Part shown: positions 16,783 to 23,733 of the stretch, one piece after another
How positions within the stretch are numbered: position 1 is the first letter of the stretch
How the letters are laid out: every line of letters begins with the position of its first letter
Origin: Streptomyces camponoticapitis
Lineage (GTDB): Bacteria; Actinomycetota; Actinomycetes; Streptomycetales; Streptomycetaceae
Assembly (NCBI RefSeq): GCF_014646115.1
Contig: NZ_BMMV01000020.1
Coordinates: 62,001 to 126,000, forward strand
Direction: 5' to 3'
DNA: 64,000 bases
Notes under the pieces: generated by a model
The model's input: the letters and a program-made list of their open reading frames with translations, nothing else
Databases searched by the model: none
What the model was told of the DNA's origin: nothing
Position numbers and translations under genes: made by a program

Positions 16783-18512
16783 CAGTTGCGCTTCGCTCCC
16801 TTGCTGTACAGACGGTCGAACTCCGCCCGGGACATCTTGTAGCCGTGGATCATCGTGCCGTTCTTGAGGATGACCACGCCCTTCTCGTCATCGTAGAGAG
16901 CGTCCGACTGGGAATTCGGCCTCTTGGGGTCCGGCGGCCGGGGGTCGTGGTGGGTGAATTCCTTGTCCCGGAACTTCGCGAAGTACTCGGCCATCTTCGT
17001 CGGATCGCCGTCCGTGCCCGGAATGATGTGGTCGTCGGCGTTCTTGATCCGCTGCGCGGCCTGCTCGGGGGTCTCGCCCTCCACCGGCTGGTCCTTGGAC
17101 TTGATGCGCTTGACGTTGTAGTCCACGCCGTCCGCGATGTCGGCGCCGTGGCGCTTGTCGATCTCCGCGTGCTTCTTGTCCGTGATGCCGAACTCCGGAT
17201 CCTTGTCGTAGTCCGGGTTGTCGCACGGGTCGTTGTTGTGGACGAGGGCTTCCTGAGAGCCGAGACCCACGTAGTAGGTGTGGATGCCCTCGACGGACAG
17301 GTCGTACGTCGTGCGCTGACGCGTGTAGCGGTCGACATCCATGACCTCCAGCGCCCCGCCGGTCGACGTACGGAACGTCGCGCCCGGCCGGATGTCCCCG
17401 GCCTCCGCCCAGCGCCGCTGGTCGCTCAGCCAGAACGGGTGGGTGTCGGTGGCCGTGAGGGCCGCGGTGCCCGAGCCGGAGAGGACCGTGAGCCGGGTGA
17501 AGTCCTTGTCGTCGTGGGTGGTGATGGTGCGGACGACCCGGCGGGCGGTGGTCAGGCCGCTGGACGGATCGGTGACGGTGACCCGCTGGCCGGTCCGTAC
17601 GGTCTCGATCGGGATCCGGCGCCCGTCGGCGAGCAGTACGGGAGTGCCCGCCAGGAAGCTGTGGTTGACGGGGCAGGACTCCGGTTTGTCGCCGTCCTTG
17701 GGTTTGTCCTTGTTCTCCTGGTCGAGTTTCTTCTTCGCGTCGGCGAGTCTGTCCTCCGCGTCGTCCACCCGCTTGCGGTTCTTGATCAGACCCTTGAGAC
17801 CGTCGTACAGATCCCCGCCGTGCTTCTTGAGCTTCTTGACCAGCTCAACAGCCTTCTTCCACTTCCACGGAGCACCGTACTTCGCCGCCAGCTTCCCCAC
17901 CGCACCACCGACCACACTGAGCAGCACATTGATCAGCGTCTCCGTGCAGGCGCCCATGTCACCCTTGGTGATGCAGTCCAGAGCATCCGTGATACCCAGC
18001 TCATCCGCGAGGATCTTCGCAAGCTCCTTCGCGGCTTCCTTCGCCTTGTCCGAATCGCTCCGCTCCGCCGCCTGAGCGTCCTGCAACTCCTTCAGAGCCG
18101 CGTCGTAGTCAATCTGCGTCTGGGACTTCTCGCCGCTGTCATCGCCGGTGTCGTCGCCCGTGTCATCGCCGGTGTCATCGCCCGTGTCGGAAGCGGGATC
18201 ACCAGTGGTGCCGCCGGGCGGGATCTCCTCGCCGCCCTCATCACCCTGACCGTCCTCGGCGACGGTGTCACTGCCACCACCGCAGTCGCCACCGCCGGTG
18301 ATCTTGCAGACCTGCGTACTGATCCCATCGGCGAGCGCCGGCCCGACCCCCGTACCCACCAACGCACCCACGATCGCCGCGACCACGACAACCAGGCCGA
18401 CGTACTCGATCGCCCCCTGCCCCCGCTGCGACGACCTCCGCAGAGCGCCCAGCAGGCGCGCGTCGGTACGTGGCAGGACCCATGTGCGCAACCTGTGCCG
18501 GAATCGACGCAC
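16782..18512 (-). CDS. Flp-pilin-headed polymorphic toxin 1 (pilin, helical region, HINT, C-terminal toxin domain)
   Basis: A 576-residue protein. Residues 31-75 are a Flp-type pilin domain: leader ending R30-G31, then QGAIEYVG with Glu and Tyr at +5 and +6, colinear without gaps with the stand-alone pilins of this island. A TGDD-repeat linker (about 115-135) and a charged helical region (135-280) follow. A HINT autoprocessing domain (about 283-427) runs from HSFLAGTPVLLADGR through DTHPFWL to TYYVGLGSQEALVHNN; its first residue appears to be Ser rather than Cys. The last 148 residues are a unique hydrophilic domain, presumably the effector, of unrecognised family. GTG at 18512 has AGGGGGA upstream. 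The immunity gene overlaps its stop. Confidence 0.85.
   Translation of the reverse strand: MRRFRHRLRTWVLPRTDARLLGALRRSSQRGQGAIEYVGLVVVVAAIVGALVGTGVGPALADGISTQVCKITGGGDCGGGSDTVAEDGQGDEGGEEIPPGGTTGDPASDTGDDTGDDTGDDTGDDSGEKSQTQIDYDAALKELQDAQAAERSDSDKAKEAAKELAKILADELGITDALDCITKGDMGACTETLINVLLSVVGGAVGKLAAKYGAPWKWKKAVELVKKLKKHGGDLYDGLKGLIKNRKRVDDAEDRLADAKKKLDQENKDKPKDGDKPESCPVNHSFLAGTPVLLADGRRIPIETVRTGQRVTVTDPSSGLTTARRVVRTITTHDDKDFTRLTVLSGSGTAALTATDTHPFWLSDQRRWAEAGDIRPGATFRTSTGGALEVMDVDRYTRQRTTYDLSVEGIHTYYVGLGSQEALVHNNDPCDNPDYDKDPEFGITDKKHAEIDKRHGADIADGVDYNVKRIKSKDQPVEGETPEQAAQRIKNADDHIIPGTDGDPTKMAEYFAKFRDKEFTHHDPRPPDPKRPNSQSDALYDDEKGVVILKNGTMIHGYKMSRAEFDRLYSKGAKRN
17681..18107. repeat. 427-bp near-identical block shared by toxin 1 and toxin 2 (copy A)
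   Basis: Matches 19753-20179 at a constant offset of 2072 bp with one difference seen (A at 17874, G at 19946). It covers the helical region and its end. Flanking sequence, including the HINT domain, differs much more. Confidence 0.85.
18138..18185. repeat. Four 12-bp tandem units (TGDD repeat) in toxin 1
   Basis: Four in-frame copies alternating GTCATCGCCGGT and GTC(A/G)TCGCCCGT, coding the acidic TGDD linker. Toxin 2 lacks the array, so it is a recent length change. Confidence 0.85.
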
Positions 18513-18593
18513 GACCCATTCCCCCTATACGTCGGCCTCTGCCAGTACAGGACTACAGCAACGGCCCCCGCAGTTCCCGTGGTTGGCGCACCG

Positions 18594-18986
18594 TCACGAG
18601 TCGCTCGGAGTGCCGCCGTAGTACGGCCTGACCGTTCCCCGGAGTTTCCGCTGGATCGACCGGAGCGACTTGATGGTCGTCTCGTCACTCCGCCCGGTGG
18701 TCGTCGGCCACTCGAAGCCCGTGCCGACCAGGTCGCTGACGAAGACGATCTCGACGGCCAGCAGGATCCGAGCCCACTCGACCGGGGCGAGAGGCACGTC
18801 GTCGGCGAGCGCGCGCCGCAGCCGGGAGCACTGGTCGAGCAGGTCGCGCTCGCTCTCGAACCCCATACCGACGGCGAGTTGATCGCCGCACCGGGCGGGA
18901 CCGCCCCATTCGAGGAGGGCCCGCCGCAGCAACGCGGTCTCGTCGTCGGCGAGCAGGGCGCTCGCCGCCACGTCGCTTCCGGCCAT
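18594..18986 (-). CDS. Putative immunity protein for toxin 2
   Basis: A 130-residue cytoplasmic protein starting at the ATG at 18986, which overlaps the toxin 2 stop as TGATG. Blocks include RRALLEWGGPARCGDQLAVGMGF, LAPVEWARILLAVEIVFVSDLVG and WPTTTGRSDETTIKSLRSIQRKL (each conserved in my memory of actinobacterial toxin neighbours, unverified). It shares no obvious sequence with the immunity pair behind toxin 1 although both are 130 residues. That fits a cognate immunity protein tied to a different effector domain. 81 bp separate it from the toxin 1 start. Confidence 0.75.
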   Translation of the reverse strand: MAGSDVAASALLADDETALLRRALLEWGGPARCGDQLAVGMGFESERDLLDQCSRLRRALADDVPLAPVEWARILLAVEIVFVSDLVGTGFEWPTTTGRSDETTIKSLRSIQRKLRGTVRPYYGGTPSDS

Positions 18987-20569
18987 CAGTTGAGTTCCTC
19001 CCAGTAGTCGTCCAGCGTCGTCGGGTCCCGGCGGAAGATGGTTCCGCCGTCCGGATGCGTCGGATCGTGAATCACGATGGTCGTGCCGTCCTTGCCGAGG
19101 TACGCCTTCCGGCCGCTGCCGAGGGACTTGGTCCGCGAGGGGTTCTGCATGACGTCGGTGGTGAGCTTGCCGAGTTCGTCCGCCGAGACGCCGGGGAAGT
19201 CCTTCGCGTGCTTGTCGTTCGCGTGCCCCTTGGCGATGTCGCCGGCGTCTTCGAGCCGCTCCTCGTCGGTGCACCAGTCGTTGTTGTGCACCAGGACCGG
19301 TGTGTCACCGGTGACGACATAGTACGTGTGGATGCCGTTGACGGTGAGGTCGTGCGTGGTCTGCCGCTTGGTGTAGCGGTCGACGGCCGTGACCTGCACG
19401 GAAGTCCCCGCGGGCGTACGGAGGTCGTCCCCGGCCACGATGTCCCCGGCGTCCGCCCAGCGGCCCTTGTCCGTCAGCCAGAACGGGTGCGTGTCGGTCG
19501 CCGTGAGAACCTCGGTGCCCGAGTCCGTGAGGACCGTGAGGCGGGTGAAGTCCTTGTCGTCGTACGTGGTGATCGTCCGCTCGATCGCACGGGCCCGCGT
19601 ACGACCGCTCTCCGGGTCGGTCGCGACGACGCGCATACCCACCCGCACCTTGTCGATCGCCATACGACGGCCGTCGGCGAGCAGCACGGGAGTACCGGGC
19701 AGGAAGCTGTGCTTGACGGCGCAGGACTCCGGCTGGTCCTCGGGTTTGTCCTCCGGTTTGTCGCCGTCCTTGGGTTTGTCCTTGTTCTCCTGGTCGAGTT
19801 TCTTCTTCGCGTCGGCGAGTCTGTCCTCCGCGTCGTCCACCCGCTTGCGGTTCTTGATCAGACCCTTGAGACCGTCGTACAGATCCCCGCCGTGCTTCTT
19901 GAGCTTCTTGACCAGCTCAACAGCCTTCTTCCACTTCCACGGAGCGCCGTACTTCGCCGCCAGCTTCCCCACCGCACCACCGACCACACTGAGCAGCACA
20001 TTGATCAGCGTCTCCGTGCAGGCGCCCATGTCACCCTTGGTGATGCAGTCCAGAGCATCCGTGATACCCAGCTCATCCGCGAGGATCTTCGCAAGCTCCT
20101 TCGCGGCTTCCTTCGCCTTGTCCGAATCGCTCCGCTCCGCCGCCTGAGCGTCCTGCAACTCCTTCAGAGCCGCGTCGTAATCGAGCTCGGTCTGGGACTT
20201 GCCTCCGTTGCCGTCGCCGGGATCGGAAGCGGGGTCGTCCGTGCCGCCGGGCGGGGCTTCCTCGCCGCCCTCATCACCCTGACCGTCCTCGGCGACGGTG
20301 TCACTGCCACCGCCGCAGTCGCCACCGCCGGTGATCTTGCAGACCTGCGTACTGATCCCATCGGCGAGCGCCGGCCCGACCCCCGTACCGACCAACGCAC
20401 CCACGATCGCCGCGACGACAACGATCAGACCCACATACTCGATCGCCCCCTGCCCCCGCTGCGACGACCTCCGCAGAGCGCCCAGCAGCCGGACGTCGGT
20501 GCGCGGCAGGGACTGCCGTGTCCGACGTCGGACATGACGAATCCGACGAACTACCCCCGATGGCAACAT
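18986..20569 (-). CDS. Flp-pilin-headed polymorphic toxin 2 (pilin, helical region, HINT, C-terminal toxin domain)
   Basis: A 527-residue paralogue of toxin 1. The pilin domain starts after G39 (QGAIEYVG) and is nearly identical to toxin 1; the helical region is almost identical at DNA level. The HINT domain (about 289-431) begins HSFLPGTPVLLADGR and ends TPVLVHNN. The last 96 residues are unrelated to toxin 1: KGHANDKHAKDFPG, then GRKAYLGKDGTTIVIHDP and DGGTIFRRDP, which resemble small secreted RNase toxin domains of the BECR class; this is a by-eye suggestion. The ATG at 20569 lacks a clear ribosome site, and the position of toxin 1's GTG start reads GTT here. Confidence 0.85.
   Translation of the reverse strand: MLPSGVVRRIRHVRRRTRQSLPRTDVRLLGALRRSSQRGQGAIEYVGLIVVVAAIVGALVGTGVGPALADGISTQVCKITGGGDCGGGSDTVAEDGQGDEGGEEAPPGGTDDPASDPGDGNGGKSQTELDYDAALKELQDAQAAERSDSDKAKEAAKELAKILADELGITDALDCITKGDMGACTETLINVLLSVVGGAVGKLAAKYGAPWKWKKAVELVKKLKKHGGDLYDGLKGLIKNRKRVDDAEDRLADAKKKLDQENKDKPKDGDKPEDKPEDQPESCAVKHSFLPGTPVLLADGRRMAIDKVRVGMRVVATDPESGRTRARAIERTITTYDDKDFTRLTVLTDSGTEVLTATDTHPFWLTDKGRWADAGDIVAGDDLRTPAGTSVQVTAVDRYTKRQTTHDLTVNGIHTYYVVTGDTPVLVHNNDWCTDEERLEDAGDIAKGHANDKHAKDFPGVSADELGKLTTDVMQNPSRTKSLGSGRKAYLGKDGTTIVIHDPTHPDGGTIFRRDPTTLDDYWEELN
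19753..20179. repeat. 427-bp near-identical block shared by toxin 1 and toxin 2 (copy B)
   Basis: Partner of 17681-18107, differing at one base. A second, slightly more diverged shared block covers the pilin-domain codons (about 20270-20500 against 18233-18470). Confidence 0.85.
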
Positions 20570-20605
20570 AGACGCGACGCTACGGCGCCAACTCGGCCCG
20601 GGTCA

Positions 20606-20633
20606 TGGGCCCGAGGGCCCAATACCGGGCTCA
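20606..20633. promoter_or_regulatory. Island palindrome 2 (TGGGCCC-GA-GGGCCCA) plus half-site
   Basis: A perfect 16-bp palindrome at 20606-20621, 37 bp upstream of the toxin 2 ATG, followed by a GGCTCA half-site exactly 12 bp beyond its right GGCCCA arm. Confidence 0.65.
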
Positions 20634-20722
20634 GTTCCCGGGCGGCCGAGCGACAGAGGGCAGAGGGACAGGGCACTGCCCCGGCCGCCTGTCGTACCGG
20701 CGGTCGGGGCAGAGGTGGGGGG

Positions 20723-20800
20723 TCATATGGGTCGCGGATACGAGAAGGGCAGGTCCTGCACCGTCCTGGCGGAGATGGGTGCGGCCTGCCCTGCTCGCTG
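20723..20800 (-). pseudogene. Remnant of a TadG-like gene after pilin 1
   Basis: A 25-codon open stretch reads QRAGQAAPISARTVQDLPF and then stops. It aligns with the start of the intact TadG-like gene behind pilin 2 (REAGQAAPIYITMVAGLLF), and the DNA matches over GCAGGGCAGGCCGC and beyond. The start codon is lost. It marks pilin 1 as part of a duplicated pilin/TadG module whose second gene has decayed. Confidence 0.65.
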
Positions 20801-21208
20801 CGAGTCCGGTGGATCAGCCGCCGAGGATCTCGCCGACCTTGTCGGACAGGCCGCCGGCGATCTCGTCCGCGACACCGGAGCCGACGATCGCGGCGATGAT
20901 CAGCGCGACCAGGACGATGACGCCGACGTACTCGACCGCGCCCTGGCCCTTGTCGCTCCGGCGCTTCATGGCGGCGACGGCGGTGTTCGCCCAGGTGCCG
21001 ACGTAGAGCTTGGCGTTGGTGGCGGCCTTCAGCGTGACGTTCGACATGTGGTTTCCCCCTGTTGTGTGGGCCGGCCGTCGTCCGGCCGACTCGTACGAGT
21101 CTGTGGTGTCTCCCGCGCTTCCGGCTTCCTCCTGGCCGGTCTCGCTGGCGACATGAGAAACATACGGCGGCACCAGGTGGCCCGGCATGGGCCCCAAGGC
21201 CCAACCCC
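20770..21208. repeat. Duplicated promoter-pilin module, copy A
   Basis: About 440 bp, from the palindrome through the leader and pilin gene to the TadG start, nearly identical to about 23234-23671 (offset 2463-2465 bp). The pilins differ at only two residues seen. Confidence 0.8.
20814..21047 (-). CDS. flp: Flp-type pilin 1
   Basis: A 77-residue prepilin. A 34-residue leader ends in KG, followed by QGAVEYVG, where Glu39 and Tyr40 are the +5/+6 pair that defines Flp pilins. The mature 43-residue protein is one hydrophobic helix with the end GLSDKVGEILGG. It should be cleaved by the prepilin peptidase at 13.6 kb and polymerised by the TadA/B/C machine. AGGGGGA precedes the ATG at 21047. The 5' leader (21069-21087) can form a GGCCGG/CCGGCC hairpin. 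It differs from pilin 2 only at leader residue 15 (Tyr for Ser) and near the end (Asp for Glu). Confidence 0.92.
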   Translation of the reverse strand: MSNVTLKAATNAKLYVGTWANTAVAAMKRRSDKGQGAVEYVGVIVLVALIIAAIVGSGVADEIAGGLSDKVGEILGG

Positions 21209-21227
21209 AGGCCCAACCTGAGGCCCA
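21188..21227. promoter_or_regulatory. Island palindrome 3 with 12-bp phased half-sites
   Basis: TGGGCCC-CA-AGGCCCA at 21188-21203 (one arm mismatch), then further AGGCCCAA half-sites at 21209 and 21221, each exactly 12 bp from the last. It lies 141 bp upstream of the pilin 1 start. A reverse TTGGGCCC follows near 21237. Confidence 0.65.
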
Positions 21228-21324
21228 AGCGACGGCTTGGGCCCGGCGGCAACAAAAACCGGCCGGTGTCGTATGCGACGCGCATACGACACCGGCCGGG
21301 AGGCCCCGGGACGGAACCGGCGGA

Positions 21325-21993
21325 TCAGTTCTGGGAACTGTCCGTGTCCCCGCGCGGGAAGGAGATCTCCACGCGGCGGTTCTTCTTGCGTCCTTCTTCG
21401 TTGCCGTTGTCCGCGATCGGGTACTGCTCGCCGTAACCCCGGATCTCGTACGTGATGCCGGCGGCGGACAGCTCCTTCTCCAGGACTCCGTGCACGGCTT
21501 GCGCGCGCTGCTTGGAGAGGACGTCGCCATGGGCGGACGAGCCCAGGTTGTCCGTGAAGCCGAAGACCCGGACCTTCTGGGCGCCCTGCTTCTCGATCTC
21601 CGCCGCCACGGCGGCGATTCGGTCGTTCGCGGCGCTGGAGAGCTTCGCGCTGTCCTTGCCGAAGAGCACCTCGGACTGGAGCGCGAACTTCACCGTCTCG
21701 CTGGTGTCCTCGCGACGCTCCTCACCGCCCTCGGACTCGACGACGGAGATGATCGGCAGCACCCTCGCCGGAGCGAGAGTGGCACCGTCACGGAGCTTCA
21801 GTCCCGGGTTGTTCCCGTCGACCTCGGGCGGCGGCGATGTCGACTCCGTGCCGGGCGGGGTGCTCGGCGACTCGTCGGCCGACGCGCTCGCCGCCATCGT
21901 GAACTGAACACTGGTGAAAAGGACCGCGGCGGCGATGGCCGTCGCCGCCGGCCGCACCATGGCCCGGCGCGTGCGCGCCGTGGTGGCACGCAT
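21325..21993 (-). CDS. Secreted OmpA-domain protein
   Basis: A 222-residue exported protein: a signal peptide (about residues 1-39), a Ser/Pro/Glu linker, a short strand-rich region, and an OmpA/MotB peptidoglycan-binding domain from VKFALQSEVLFGKDSAKLSSAA to the end. The diaminopimelate-binding core is visible as FGFTDNLGSSAHGDVLSKQRA. In a Gram-positive cell it should bind the wall noncovalently, so it may anchor the pilus or make a wall passage. Its ATG overlaps the stop of the upstream lipoprotein gene (TGATG). GADT-like acidic tail ends the protein. Confidence 0.88.
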   Translation of the reverse strand: MRATTARTRRAMVRPAATAIAAAVLFTSVQFTMAASASADESPSTPPGTESTSPPPEVDGNNPGLKLRDGATLAPARVLPIISVVESEGGEERREDTSETVKFALQSEVLFGKDSAKLSSAANDRIAAVAAEIEKQGAQKVRVFGFTDNLGSSAHGDVLSKQRAQAVHGVLEKELSAAGITYEIRGYGEQYPIADNGNEEGRKKNRRVEISFPRGDTDSSQN

Positions 21994-22577
21994 CAGGAGA
22001 TCTCAATCGTCGCGTTGGGCATCAGCGGAACCTGGATGTCGACCTCGGACGTGCCCTCGGGGGGCGCCGGGAACTGGGCGAAGAAGTTCTCGGTGGCGTT
22101 GCCGTCCATACGGGTGATGCCCGTCGTGGTCAGCGGGTACCCGTCGGTGTCCCGCAGGACGTAGTAGCGCTTCTTCTCGGCCTTGTCGATCAGTGTGATA
22201 CCGGCGAGGGACCGGCCGGTGCGCTTGACCTGGTTCTCCTGGCCGTTCCACTGGAGCGGCACCTGGGTGCTGTCGCCGTTGGTGTTCTTGATGGTCCCCG
22301 AGACCGTCAGGAAACCGCCGTCGTCGCGGGTGGCCGTGTTGATCACCACCTGGAATCCGTTGGACCCGTTGATGGTCGCGAGAGTCTGGCTGGTGTCCGG
22401 CACCGTGTTGCCGCCGTCGTCGTTCGACTTGTCCCCGCTCGGGGCCGACGACGACGCGCCGTCGTCCTTCGAGCCGTCGTCGCCGCTGCCGCACGCCGTC
22501 AGAGACACGGTCAGCGCCACGGCCGCGAGGGCGCAGCCCGCCACCCTACGGGCCTTCATTCCATGCCGGATATTCAT
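21993..22577 (-). CDS. Lipoprotein of the pilus island
   Basis: A 194-residue lipoprotein. After a hydrophobic signal the lipobox is VSLTAC, followed by a Ser/Asp/Gly linker and a beta-rich domain (QVVINTATRDDGGFLTVSGTIKN, then VPLQWNG and YYVLRDTDGYPLTT) of the kind seen in small secreted lipoproteins with an Ig-like fold. I chose the ATG at 22577, with AAAGGA upstream; a GTG at 22601 and an ATG at 22559 are possible. It is coupled to the OmpA gene by TGATG, so the pair probably works together at the cell wall. Confidence 0.8.
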   Translation of the reverse strand: MNIRHGMKARRVAGCALAAVALTVSLTACGSGDDGSKDDGASSSAPSGDKSNDDGGNTVPDTSQTLATINGSNGFQVVINTATRDDGGFLTVSGTIKNTNGDSTQVPLQWNGQENQVKRTGRSLAGITLIDKAEKKRYYVLRDTDGYPLTTTGITRMDGNATENFFAQFPAPPEGTSEVDIQVPLMPNATIEIS

Positions 22578-22607
22578 CAGTAAATGATCCTTTGCGTTCA
22601 CTCGCGG

Positions 22608-23276
22608 TCAGTCCTCGGCCAGTCGGACGGAGAACAGGACAGACATGTCAGGCAGCACGGGGTTCACCGGGTCGATGGTCAGACCCTTACCATCACAGAC
22701 GAGTTCACCCGGGGAGACAGGCTCTTCTTCGCCCTCGTCTCCCTCGTCTCCCTCATCGGGCTCCTCGGAACCTTCCTCGGAGTCCTCGTCTTCTTCCGCC
22801 GGCTCGAAGCTGCACCGGGGTTCGACAACGGCCGTGGCGTGAGCCTTGGCCTTCTTGTCGGCTTCTTCCCCGAGCACACTGTCGCCCATCGTCTCCTTGG
22901 TGACGACGTGGACCGTGAACGCCCACCTGCCGTCACCCGTCCAGCCGCATCCGCCCGCGGGCACATCCACGTCCGCGTCGTTCTCTTCGGCGAAGCGACC
23001 GGCCGCGACGCAGCCGTTGAAGGTCCCGAGGGGGTTGCCGTTGAAGATGTCGTCCAGATAGCCGGGGTTGAGAAGATTCCCCAGAAGGTCGAGACGGAAC
23101 TGGTCCCGTGATTCCTGGGCCGCCGCGAGTGCTGCCGCGTCGGCGGCGGACTGGGCACCGTTACGTGTGGCGCCCGCCTGGCCGACCGCGAAGAACGCGA
23201 GCGCGAGAAAGAGCAGGCCCGCCACCATCGTGATGTAGATGGGAGCGGCCTGCCCTGCCTCGCGGGTGTCGCGCAC
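22608..23276 (-). CDS. TadG-like pilus protein
   Basis: A 222-residue protein beginning with a GTG only two bases after the pilin 2 stop (TGA-CA-GTG), so it depends on coupling. The N-terminus EAGQAAPIYITMVAGLLFLALAFFAVGQAG and the following QSAADAAALAAAQ match the Tad/TadG family, which has one membrane helix and an outside domain. A glycine sits where a prepilin leader would end, but the +5 Glu of true pilins is absent. An acidic stretch of about 35 Glu/Asp/Gly/Ser residues interrupts the C-terminal part, and four or more cysteines are present. Confidence 0.85.
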   Translation of the reverse strand: MRDTREAGQAAPIYITMVAGLLFLALAFFAVGQAGATRNGAQSAADAAALAAAQESRDQFRLDLLGNLLNPGYLDDIFNGNPLGTFNGCVAAGRFAEENDADVDVPAGGCGWTGDGRWAFTVHVVTKETMGDSVLGEEADKKAKAHATAVVEPRCSFEPAEEDEDSEEGSEEPDEGDEGDEGEEEPVSPGELVCDGKGLTIDPVNPVLPDMSVLFSVRLAED

Positions 23277-23671
23277 TGTCAGCCGCCGAGGATCTCGCCG
23301 ACCTTCTCCGACAGACCGCCGGCGATCTCGTCGGCCACGCCCGAGCCCACGATCGCGGCGATGATCAGTGCCACCAGCACGATGACGCCGACGTACTCGA
23401 CCGCGCCCTGACCCTTGTCGCTCCGGCGCTTCATCGCCGCGACGGCCGTGTTCGCCCAGGTGCCCACGGAGAGCTTGGCGTTGGTGGCGGCCTTCAGCGT
23501 GACGTTCGACATGAGAATCCCCCTGAGTGTCGGCCGGCCGTCGTCCGGCCGACTCGTACGAATCTGTGGTGTCTCCCGCGCTTCCGGCTTCCTCCTGGCC
23601 GGTCTCGCTGGCGACATGAGAAACATACGGCGGCACCAGGTCGCCCGGCATGGGCCCCAAGGCCCAGCTCC
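23234..23671. repeat. Duplicated promoter-pilin module, copy B
   Basis: Partner of about 20770-21208. This copy keeps an intact TadG-like gene next to the pilin, so it is probably the parent arrangement. Confidence 0.8.
23279..23512 (-). CDS. flp: Flp-type pilin 2
   Basis: A 77-residue Flp prepilin nearly identical to pilin 1, with cleavage expected after Gly34 and the QGAVEYVG motif. It precedes the TadG-like gene by 2 bp. The upstream region repeats that of pilin 1, including the palindrome at 23651 and the GGCCGG leader hairpin. Being next to the two-component system and upstream of the intact TadG gene, it is the likely main pilin of the fibre. Confidence 0.92.
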   Translation of the reverse strand: MSNVTLKAATNAKLSVGTWANTAVAAMKRRSDKGQGAVEYVGVIVLVALIIAAIVGSGVADEIAGGLSEKVGEILGG

Positions 23672-23678
23672 GGGCCCA
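23651..23678. promoter_or_regulatory. Island palindrome 4 with 12-bp phased half-site
   Basis: TGGGCCC-CA-AGGCCCA at 23651-23666, then a GGCCCA half-site 12 bp after the first (23661 and 23673). It lies 139 bp upstream of the pilin 2 start, as for pilin 1. Confidence 0.65.
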
Positions 23679-23733
23679 ACTCGCCGACTGGGTCCCCTTC
23701 TTGATACCTCGGCCTACACGGCCCCCAGCACGC

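Noticed and set aside
18268..18519. Separate small gene overlapping the toxin 1 start
   Set aside because: It is out of frame with toxin 1 over a conserved pilin-domain stretch, so it is a shadow frame.
16782..20569. Inteins or LXG/T7SS toxins
   Set aside because: The HINT domain sits before a C-terminal effector without a C-extein-like conserved enzyme, and the N-terminus is pilin-like, with no WXG/LXG motif.
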